Shown here: positions 31,298 through 43,200 of the stretch, piece by piece
Position numbering within the stretch: the first letter of the stretch is position 1
Layout: each line of letters starts with the position of its first letter
NCBI GenBank assembly: GCA_035610835.1
Contig: CM069457.1
Coordinates: forward strand, 15,470,149-15,534,148
Direction of reading: 5' to 3'
Source: Ophiura sarsii
Lineage: Eukaryota; Echinodermata; Ophiuroidea; Amphilepidida; Ophiuridae
Length of the DNA stretch: 64,000 nt
Position numbers and translations under genes: made by a program
Notes under the pieces: model-generated
Database searches by the model: none
Told to the model about the DNA's origin: nothing
The model's input: the letters and a program-made list of their open reading frames with translations, nothing else

Positions 31298-34200
31298 CTA
31301 CAATAAAAGCACACAAATATGAAATATGCTGTTAGGTGATAGGAAAAAACCTGTTCGACAGGCAAATAGACCTGTTAGGTAGGGTCGGTTGGTCAGACAT
31401 TTTTTGCGTTTTTTCCCCCTTTTTTCCCCAACATTTCACTTAAAGTAATTGCCAGCTGCAAGTTGTCCGACTTCCACCTTCTAATACATGGTACAGACAG
31501 GCATAACTTGGCCACATATGAAAAGAAGTTGAATCTCAACTAAAATGTACATGTGTTCTTCAAAAAAATAATGAGTCTTTAAGAAAAACAAGAGAGGATC
31601 ATATTGAAGTCACACAGTAGCATATCTCACCGGGTCAGGGGGTGGGGGTAGAGTGCCCCCTCCTGACAGCTTTGACTGGGAAGAATAGCTCAAAAGCTAA
31701 AAGGTGGAAGTGATTTATTATGTTTTTGTAAAACCAGTGTGTTGGTGCGAAAAGGCACCAATTTGTGTCCTGCTATTAGTTATCAAGCTCGGTTTTCGCG
31801 CCAGTTTGGGGACCCCACGTCACGATCCCCCCCCCCCCCCCAGTCATCACATTTGAGCACCTTCGAAGGGGACATGTGTAAAATAAGAAAGACATGAAGG
31901 ATCGAGTCTAACTAGTAACTGCTGCGTCCATTACTAGAGTACTCTCTGACATAACTACATAAAGTTAAAAAGAGAATGATTATGATGTGATCAAGCAAAA
32001 TGAGTCTGGACTCGCAAATATTGATTTTGAGATATGACCAAACAAAGGGTAGAATTTCTTGTTTTCTATTGTTTTCAAAAACCCTTCAATAGCTTCAATA
32101 ACCTAAACGATCTTGCTGTTCAATTTTCCACTGTGTTACTTGAGCTGCTTGACAGTCACGCTCCACTTGTAACGAAAACTGTTATTGTGCGATCAAGTGC
32201 CCCCTGGTATACTGATGAGCTGAGGCAAGCAAAACAGGAAAAACACAGAGCTGAACGGAGATGCATCAAAACACAACTGGAGGTATATAAACAGATCTAC
32301 AAAGATCACTGCAATTCTTATAAGAAACTGCTCGACAACGCAAAGACTGACTATCATAAGTCACACATCCTTGACAGCAGTACAAAAGATATTTTCAGGA
32401 TGGTAAAGCAGCTTAGCAATCCTAACTCAGAACACACTCTTCCATCTCATAAATCTGAACAGGAACGTTTCGCTGACTACTTTGAAGAGAAGATTAACAC
32501 CATTCGCTCTGATATAGACTCCTGTGACCCACCTGCTCTATCAGTGACACTAAATGAATCTTGTACTACCTCCTTAAATAGATTCAAGGAGCTAACTGTA
32601 GAAGAAGTTAGGAAGATCATCCTTGACTCTCCAACTAAGAGCTGCTCCCTTGACTCTATTCCAACATGGCTCCTCAAGAAATGTCTTGATAGTCTCCAGC
32701 CAGTAAAACATGTCGCTCTCTATGGGTACAATTCCATCATGCCTAAAAATCGCTCATGTATGTCCCACTCTCAAGAAGCCTCGACTTGATAAGGAGACAC
32801 TCAAGAACTAATAGATCTGTGTCACGTCAGTGTAAGTTTATTGCAAAACTCATTGAGAGATGCTGCCTGCAACAAATTCAAAGCTATATGGACTCGAACA
32901 ATTTGCTTATATTAGTGCTCAGTCGGCTTACCGCCCCAACCACAGCTGTGAAACGGCCTTGCTCAGAGTGTAAAATGACCTGCTCCGTGTTATTGATGGT
33001 AAATAGGAAGCCATCCTTGCCTTCGATACCATTGACCATGACATTTTCCTTCAAAGACTAGCTCAGCGTTATGGTATCGGAGGCACTGCCATTAACTGGT
33101 ACAAGTCTTACCTGCATGAACGATCCCAATCAGTCTCTGTAGGAAAGGCAGTCTCAACTCCGCATCATCTTCAATTTGGAGTCCCTCATGGTTCAGTTGC
33201 AAGTACACCTGGTTTCACCTACTACTCTGCTCCGCTTAGTGACATAATCAACTTACATGGATTAAACCACACCATCTACGCGGACGACACACAACTGTAT
33301 CTGTTTTTTTACCCCTGTGATCGCGACTGCAAGATAGACCTCCTTGAAGGTTGTATCAAAGACATCAAAGCCTGGGCAGTTCAGAACAAGAAGAGGTTCA
33401 ATTATGCTAAAACTGAAATTCTTCACTTTCACTCCAAATTCTCTGCTTGCAATCCCCCGACCTCCCTCACAATCGGAGACTCTTCTATTGATCTATCTCA
33501 TGAAGCTACAAACTTGGGCATTCTATATTCGACGATAACCTAGTAATGGAGAAGCACATCTCAACTATTTGTCATGTCAGATGGGCTTGTATTCGCCGCT
33601 TAGGAAAGCTCAGAAAATATCTTGATGAGGCTGCTACACAGATGCTCGCTCACACGTTTATTACTTCAAGAATTGACTGCTGTAACAGTCTTCTTCTAGG
33701 TCTTCCGGATAAACTCATAATGCAACTTCAACGACTGCAAATGCCACTGCTTGCCTCATCTGTCGCACTAAACGATCCAAACACATCACCCCGCTTCTCC
33801 TCAAGCTCCACTGTCTCCCTGTACGTCAAAGGCTCACATACAAGATTCTTCTACTGACATTCAAATACCTCCACGGTATGGCACCTTAATACCTGTGTGA
33901 GCTGATCACGGTACAAACCAACACACACTCTACGTACGTCAACTTTGACACTGCTCGCTGTCCCCAAAGCACCAAGGACAAAGACATGTGGGGCCTGGGC
34001 CTCTGAGGTACAAGCTCCAGCACTATGGAACAATCTACCAGAAACAATCCGAAGCACCAAGTTGATCATTCGTTTTGAAAACTTTTTTGTTTAACCAGTA
34101 CTATATATATACAACTGATTTTCTCAATTGGCGAACTGTTTGTAACTTTTAACTTTTAAAAAAACTAGAAGTTTGATTTTAGTGTGGTTTAGATCAAACT

Positions 34201-37200
34201 GTAGCATTGTTCCCCTGCTTTAAAATGATGGACAAATATCAAAATTCAAAACTGCCGACATGTGACTCGTTTCCCTTAATCACGTCACATATTATAAAAA
34301 ACTGATAATGTGAGATTTTCGACTTGAAACTCAACTGCTTGATCGCATCCGGGGGGTGGGGGTACTTAGATATTTTTTGGTAGGGATGTCCCGCCTGTAA
34401 ATTCGGGAGAAAAAGGACCCATACGTTTACCAGAAACCCATAATTTTCCTGTAATTATGTTTGACAGATTTTGCTAAGATTTCAGCTAAACAGCAAAATT
34501 AAGGATTTTAGACCCATAAATCTACCAAAAATTGCTTTAAAAAGGGGTCATCCATTTACCATAGGGTGAAAAAATGGGACCCTATTTGGCACATCCCCCG
34601 TAACCTCATATCCATAAAGGGATCGTTTCCATATACTCTATTACAGCTTTCCCCAGCTTTACTGGGGATAACTCAGTACTACCCGGCATTCAACCATTCA
34701 TAGCTGTGATAGAGTATATGGAAACGACCCCTAAGTACCCCCCCCCCCCCTCCGGGATTGCATTACTTTTCATCTACTTACAGTGTGCACGCATCTCAGT
34801 GTGGAAAGGTTTCTTACACGGCAATACACCGGCGCTGGCCAGTATACCAAGTATAACAACTTGTAGGTTACTTATCAACAGAACCACGATCATTAGCCAC
34901 ACTTTTGGAGCGATGTAGTAGTTGTACAGATGCTTTCTTGAGGCAGAAAGGAACACTAATAAACCAAGTATGCTCCCCACGGCCGACGCCAACGTTATTA
35001 CATAGATGTATATTGTGGCATCATTGAATGTAATCTGAAATGGGGAAAAACACATGGTGTTTAGTGTTTATCATTATATATACATAAAAATCAAATCATC
35101 TTACAATTTGAAAGACAGGGGGAAAGAGCCAAATTTGAAACAAATACCAATTATTACTAATTATTAAAGCCCCAGACATCTACTCATTCCACCAGTGGCT
35201 TAATCCAGCCAATCTGCCAATCTGACACATTTAAGCGATAGAGGGCGCTGCAATACCAAATGTTTTAAATGCCCTCTACTCTTGATATCCATGTTCAGTA
35301 CGTAGACTCCGATTCCTTTTCAAAAATATGGTTAAATGTCTTTTTAAATATTGCTTGTATAAATCAGTTGATATAACAAAAATAAACGATAAGAAATGTA
35401 AAAATGTAATTTTGACGATGCCCTTTTTTATTAATTTCACACTATAGATTCTGTATTTTGTAAATAATATCTAGTAAGATTCACAGTCAGTTTGTTCACC
35501 ATTTAGTAGATGCCTGGGGCTTTAACAAGAGAGACATTTATTTATTTGAACCCTAACAGCCCTGATTATACTACTCTATTATGTGCTGGTGTGGTACGAT
35601 CAGACAGGCTCTCATATGCAGACGGAAATTTTAACACTTTCCATGCGGCAGGCAGCTGCAGATGACATTCCAAATGTGTACAAAATGTTTCAAAAATGTC
35701 AAAATTATTGAGTTTCATTACCATATGTAGAATCACCATGAGAAATGCATTGAAATAAGTACAAACATGCCTAGTATTGGGTCAGTAATAATTGGGATAG
35801 ACTTTGAACATTGTGAAAGGTTTCTGAAAAATCTGTTTCTATCTATCTATCTATCCATAGTCTTGTCGACCGTTGGGGCGCCACAGATGCCCTGACCACC
35901 AGCTCTCTCCATCCTTTTCTATTCTCTGCCAATCTCAAAGTATCACTAAGCTTCAGGTCAGTCCATTCAGATATGTTGTCTTCCCACCTTCTTCTCTGCC
36001 GACCTCTCTTTCGCCCTCCTGGCACTGTGCCTTGCAATACCGTTTTGGCAAGTCCTGTTGATCGTGACATGTGCCCATACCACTGTAGCTTGCGTCTTTT
36101 CACTGTGGTTAGGAGGTCTTTATAAGCGCCGAAGGCTGCAACAATTCTTTTTCTGACTTCGTCGTTGGTGATGTGGTCTTTGTAGGAAATACCAAGGAGT
36201 TTGCGAAGGCACCTCATATCTGCAGCCTGGATTCTCCTCTCTAAGTCCGCTGTTAGGGTCCACGATTCACACGCATAGAGGAGTATCGTGGTGACCAAGG
36301 AGTGCATCAGTCTGATCTTTGATTTAAGTGAGATGTTTTTATCACTCCAGATGACCTTCAGTTTAGTCAGAGATGCTACTGTCTGTGCGATCCTAGATAG
36401 AATTTCAGGTTTGGAACCTTGGTCTGTGATGATTGACCCCAGGTACTTGAAGCTTTTGACTGTTTCCAGCTTCTCGCCGTTGGCTTTGATGTCAGTGCTG
36501 ATACCGTTGGTGTTGTTGGTCATCAGTTTAGTTTTCCCTGCACTAATTTCCATGCCGTACGCTAAAGAGGTCTTGTCCAGACGTTCGACGAGCCTTGCTA
36601 ATTCTCCCTCTGACCCGGCTAGTCCATCAATATCATCGGCGAAGCGCAGATTGGTGATTATTCTGCCTCCGATGCTGACCGATCCTTGATGGTCTTCCAA
36701 AGCGTCAGTCATTATTCTTTCCAATTAGATGTTGAATAGAGTAGGTGAGGGCAAACAACCTTGTCTAACCCCGACTGTTGTTTTGAACCATTCCCCTAAG
36801 CTGCCGTTGAGGTATACTGCACTGGAGGCCTTGTTATAGAGGTTCTCAATGGCTCTGGTCAGGTTGGTGTTGATATTGTACATCCTCATGGTAGACCACA
36901 GGGCTGCATGCCAAACCGGGTCAAATGCTTTTTTGAAATCCACAAATACATGGTAGAGGTCTTGTTGATGTTGAAGGTATTTTTCGCAAATTATCCTAAG
37001 GTTGAGGATCTGCTCTGTACGTAGTGCTACGTCTTGGTCTGAAGCCTGCCTGTTCCTCAGCAATGATCTTTTCTGCTTGTGGGTTCAGTCTGTTTAGTAA
37101 GATCTTCAGCATGACTTTGCTTGGGTGACAGATGAGGCTGATCGTGCGGTAATTAGGGCACTGCTGAAGATTACTTTTCTTGGGAAGTGTGATGACCATT

Positions 37201-40200
37201 GACTGTGTCCAAAGTGCGGGCCACTCTCCTGTCTGCCAGATCTTGTTGCAGATAGTTAGAAGGGTGTCGACCATGGTATCTCCTCCTGCTTGGACAAGCT
37301 CTGCTGGGATGTTGTCAACTCCTGCGAACTTCCCCTTCTTCAGTGAGTTTACAGCTGATATCACCTCCGCCCGAAGAATGGGATAGTATTCGATGTCATT
37401 TGCTGGAGGAACGTTCAGGACCTCTGGATTACCTGAGGCTGTATGGTTATACAGGTCTGAACAGTACTCAGTCCACCTTTTCAGGATGTCCTTCTCTTCA
37501 GTAAGGCATTTCCCACCCTTGTCTTGTATGGTGGTGGTTCGTCCTTGCTTTGTGGAAGTCAGGTCTTTTACAAGCTTGTAGGCTTTCTTGCTGTTGTTCT
37601 GCCGAAGGTTCTTTTCGATCCCTTGGCACTGTTGCTCAATCCAGCTCTGTTTTGCCTTCTTCATACCTTTCTTGACTTCTCGGTTGACCGTTCTGTACTG
37701 TTTTGCCCCTTCCGTCTCAAAAATCTGTTTAGTGTATGGTAAAAATAATAGCCGCGTGGAGAGGGTTAACTCTTTCCATGCGGCTAGTAGTTTTACCATA
37801 TATATACGAAACAGATTTTTCAGAAACCTATCCTTAATGTCAAAGTATATCTCAAGGATCACTGAACCAATGCTAGGCATGTTTGTACTTATTTCAATGC
37901 ATTTCTCATGATGATTACAAATATGTGGCCCAACATGAGTAAATGAGGCGGAATTTCGGCAGTAGTTAATTTGATTTGAGAGCACAAAATGTGGGACAAG
38001 GTCAAATTAAGTCAAATTCAGAACGAGTAATATTCCTGCCTTTGATACATCTTCTACAGTATATAACCAAATTCATGAAAATAAAGAGTTAAACTACATT
38101 TTGAGGTATTCAATTTTCATTTACTCCATTGATTTGTTAACAAAACAAAAACTTTAATTGCCCATAACTTGACAATTTGTATTTGATGTTTTGAGACAAA
38201 GTGATTTTTAATCATCTGTCACTTTAGTTTGGAATGTGACATGACATTGACGTTGGTACCAAAATGTCCCTTAATATACATATTATCATGATATCAATAA
38301 CTCAATATTCATATTTCCCTCATTGTGCCTCATTTACTTGTGTTGGGTCACATATGATAATGCAATTCAATAATGTTGACATATTTGAAACATTTTGATA
38401 TGTCGTCTGCAGATGCCTGCCACGTGGAAAGGGTTAAGATTTTCGAAGTTGACTCCATATAGGAGCAGGACTTCCACACAGGCAACATGGTTCCAGAGGC
38501 TGGCAGATCCAGTCTTTCACTCAAGAGAATGAGCTTAACTTTATGGAATAGGCCTCCACCAGACACACCTAATTAAAGGATAGGGATTTGACATGATTTG
38601 AAAATGCTACATCTCTTATTATATTTCTTTTATTCAAAAAAGCAGTCGTATACTTAGTGTTGAATCAACTTGGAGGGTTAAATCAGTTTGTGATCTGGTG
38701 AACATTATGGTATAATATGCTTAATTCCATATCTGCGCAATCAAAGAGAATGTCCGATGTGGTGTGATTATGCACTGATATCAGTATCTTGAGTGGACAC
38801 AGGACTGTACTAGTATCGTCCGATACTGGAACACCGGAGGATACTGATACAAAGTCAGTGTTCCAGTATCGGACAATACTGGCACATATAAGATATTCCA
38901 GTTATCTGGCGATACTGGAACACCATTATGTACCAGTATCATTCAATACTGGGACACATCACTACTGGTATCATGTGTACCAGTATCACCTGCTATTGGA
39001 ACATATAAACATAGCACAATTTGGTGTTCCAGTATCGACCGATACTGAAACAGTAAAATCGTACCAGTATCGTGCGATACTGGCATCTTTTATGTTCAGT
39101 ATTGAAAGAACATACTTAGCTGGTATACCAGTATCTGTGACTTAAAGTACACTTTAGCCAAAATTTCTTTTACAATTTCATAAATGAATATTTTTACGAC
39201 ATACATGTAGGAGCTATAGTTTTGGAGATATGAGCATATCTATTACCTGGTAAGTTACTTTTTTCTTAGAACTGTAAATTCTATAATGGGAAATACAGTC
39301 ATCAAAAAAAGTAACTATACAGGTAATAAATTGACTTTTAGCTCTAAAAATATATATCCTACCTAAAAATATTAAATCATAAAGTTGTTGAGGAATTTAT
39401 CTTCTTTAATATTAGATATTGCACGCTAGGATCGGTTGAATATTGAATAAGTAACAATCCAAAATGTAAGGTAAAGTCACAATTCCATTTTCACATTTTA
39501 CATTTCAACACTGGGGAGAGTATGACAGGTAGCCGACTGTCCAAACTTCGCATGCATCCCCAATTGAACTACTGGAAATCGATAAGGTACCCGTAGATCG
39601 GTCTGCGTGTAGAAAATAAAAATGTGAAAATGAAAATCGAAACTTCACCTTACATTTGGGAGTGTCATTTCCTCAATCACCCGATCCTAGCCAGCAACGG
39701 TGCAATATCTCACATTAAAGAAGGTGGATTTCTCAACAACTTTATAATTCAATATTTTTAGGTAGGATATATATTTTTAGAGTTAGAAGCTCATTTATTA
39801 CCTGTATAGTTACTTTTGTTGATGACTGTACATACCTTACTGAGGTTTAGGGAACCATCCATCCACAGCATAGCCTCTAAATACAACAATGCTGATCTGA
39901 TAACTACAAATTGGCCAATCCACATCCGTATCCAAAACAAACTGGCGAAATGTCAAATCACCGGTCCAAAAGTGTTAAGGGAGTGGGAACATAATGAAAT
40001 TGGGAAAATACATACCTTACTGAGGTTTAGAGAACCATCCATCCACAACATAGCCTCTAAATACAACAATGCTGATCTGATAACTACAAATTGGCCAATC
40101 CACATCCGTATCCAAAACAAACTGGCGAAATGTCAAATCACCGGTCCAAAAGTGTTAAGGGAGTGGGAACATAATGAAATTGGGAAAATACATACCTTAC

Positions 40201-43200
40201 TGAGGTTTAGGGAACCATCCATCCACAACATAGCCTCTAAATACAACAATGCTGATCTGATAACTACAAATTGGCCAATCCACATCCGGATCCAAAACAA
40301 ACTGGCTCTGTTGAAATAAAAAATAATACAGGGTGTCCCAAAATGATACAGTGATTGATCATATAACTTCCCACAAAATTTTCATTTTTCATTTTTTTTT
40401 TAGTGTTGAGAAAATAAAAATACTTATCAAAATATTAAAGATTTTGTTCCCCGTTTTGGTTACCACAGCAAGTACATCTCATTTTACTTTTGGTACCTGA
40501 AAAAAGGGCAAGTGAGAAGAAAAAAAAAAAAAAAAAAAAAAAAATCCCGACCGACCTACCCAACTTTTAAAAGTGATCTATGGACAATCAAACAAAAAAA
40601 AATGTGGCCTTATTCACACACCAATATCTGGAATTATTATTTATATGGGCCTTCCAAATGGTACAATAAAAGTGCGTATTGAATATTGTGCACCAAGTTC
40701 CCGAATGTGCCTCCAATATTCAAAAAATAGTGCCATCCAATATCTTTTGTGCGGCGCAGAAGATGTGCATGTGAGAATATATATGCTGAGAAGGTCAGTT
40801 CGGGCTAACTTATTTAGTTTTTATAAAGACAGTCTGTTATATAAATGATAATAATAATATTGAATGTCTTATTTTCGGGTGATAAGAATATATTGCACTC
40901 TTCAAATATATTCTTGTATTAACCCTCAAAGCCATTTAATATTATATAATTATGTCCATTTCATTATGACGCTGACTATGCGCAATATTTTGTTTACTGC
41001 CCCATTACTGAAAGATGAATGTGTGCCACTACGGACTAAAGTTGTAAAGTGTTTGCATTTAGGCCAACAAAAAAAAGGTTGTGTTGCCCTAAGCGACCGA
41101 CCCTAAAATCTAGGGTCGCATTTCTTTTCTTTTAATTTTATTTAGATTTAAATGTGATCTTTGTGTCTAAATGTTACTATTGTTTGCTTGAAATGAATGA
41201 AGTAAGCTTGAATAAATGTTTTTGGAGTATTATCACACTAAAAACATTAGTTAAATTGACTTAGGGCCTATACCAATTTTGTTTCAACATAAACCATTTA
41301 CTTTCTTTTCAGCCAAGAAAAAAAAAAAAAAAAAAGAAGAAAAAAAAGATTTCTGACCGACCGACCCAATTTTAAATTTTTAGCACTTGAGGGCAACACA
41401 ACTCTTTCTTTTTTGGGCCTTATACTGTTAGGCCACGAAAAAACCCACCTGTTCTAAGGGCGAATGGATCACTCGGATCTTCAACATTATCAAGGTGGGT
41501 ACGTATTTAGTTGGCACCTTACAAGGCAGAAAACATTATACAGGGCGAATCAGAAAGAAGTTGTACGAGAATGAATATTTGTTTAAAAATATACCAAACA
41601 AATTTGACAAACCAATGAGGCACGTTTTCAAAGAGCAACTTATTCTGCTTATATGACAAAAAGAATCATTGAAATCGATCAATTATATCAGGAGCTATGC
41701 CTGTTTTAATAAAAGAGACCCCTTTTTTAGCTGTCCACGGAACGCTTTATCTTCTTGAAATCTATCCACTCTAAGTGGGCAGCAAAATGTACACACAGGC
41801 ATTCATATTCAAATGAGATTAAAGCCTGGGAGTTTCAAACACAGATGGGAATGGTGTGCATGAAATAAAAAATCAGTGACAACAATAAGAAAACGATTAA
41901 ACATTGAAGGCCCACTTAAAACAATTAAGACACCTTAGAGGACAAACATCAGCAATCAATTTATTGCCCACTTAGAGTGTAAAGAATTCGAGAGAATTAA
42001 GCGTTCCGTGGACAGCTAAAACTGGGGTTCTTTTATTAAAACAGGCATAGCTCCTGATATAATTGATTGATTTCAATGATTCCTTTTGTCATATGAGCAG
42101 AATAAGTAGCTCTTTGAATACTAACCTCATTGGTTTGCCAAATTCGTTTGGTCTATTTTTAATCAAATATTCATTCCCGTACAACTTCTTTTTGACTCAC
42201 CCTGTATTGCCAATAACTTACTCTCTGAGTGTGATTGTCTTGAAGCAGAGAAGTGGGACTTTGGTATGTGTCAACTTCATAACCGCTGCTTCGTCCCCGC
42301 CATAGTAGTATATCATAAGCAAGAGAAAGAAGTAGAGACCAATAGCTCCAAATCTGTCATGGAGAAAAAAGAATGAAAATTGCAACTTTAAAATTAAAGA
42401 AGATTTTAAAGACACCACCCACAATACATTGCGTTTTCGCAAAATGCCCTAATTCTGGTCTCCAATTTGTCTCGGTTCCCATAGACATATGCACACAATC
42501 ATGGCTTCATAGCACGTTCATTGTTGGAGCAAAAATATATAGTTATCAGTGTTCCTTTTTCTTATTTCTAAAACGTAAGAGCTCCACAAATGCATCGTGT
42601 GAAAAAACTATGGCTGGTGCTCCGGCAATGCATTGCTGTCGGATATCCTTAAAATCTTCTTTGTAGTGCCACCAAGGTTAGGCAACAAAAAAAAATGTTA
42701 TGTTGTCCTCGACAGCTTTCAGAGAGGAGGGGCGGGCGGGCGGATTTTTTTTTTTTTTTTAATTTTTTTTTAAATTTTCTTTTACCAGCAGAAGCTCAAA
42801 CTTCAGCCAACGAGAAGTTAAAATCACTCTAAGAGCCGCACATATAATGTTATAAACACTTAATTTAATATTAATGCCATTTAAACTGTCAAAATAAAAA
42901 TCTGAAAAAAATCTGAAAAAAATCTGAAAAAAAAAAAAAAAATCTGAAAAAGAAGAAAAAAAATCGGTAACAATTTAAAAATAAAAAAAATCTGAAAAAA
43001 AAAAAAAATCGGAGCGGCCCTAAAATGACGAGCGGGCGGTCGAGGACAACATAACAATTTTTTTTCTTCTCCTTAGTATAGTATACTCACAAAGCAGCTA
43101 CAATGTTACATAACACCATTCCCCTCGGTAAACAGAATCCTATGAGAGATGTCACACAGAAAACCTAAAGAAGAAAAAAAGAAGAAAATATCAGGGTCAG

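Larger units (their letters stand above)
39836..40301. repeat. 180-bp tandem triplication of an exon plus 74-bp intron
   Basis: Period 180: 106-bp exon and 74-bp spacer. The two spacers are identical; the three exons differ at three positions. Starts at 39836, 40016 and 40196. Confidence 0.95.

Noticed and set aside
37719..37985. N-terminal part of the LINE ORF beginning at 37985
   Set aside because: It lies outside the LINE's 12-bp TSD and is translation of the flanking TTAA MITE.
38438..38570. Possible SLC51A-like exon encoding VACVEVLLLYGVNFENL
   Set aside because: Considered as the missing exon between exons 4 and 6, but it needs a frameshift and lacks a good donor. The triplicated exon fits both phases and family order exactly.
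39816..40319. 167-codon plus-strand ORF with a 60-residue repeat
   Set aside because: Antisense of the triplicated SLC51A-like exon and its spacers; the minus strand has splice sites, correct phases and family similarity.
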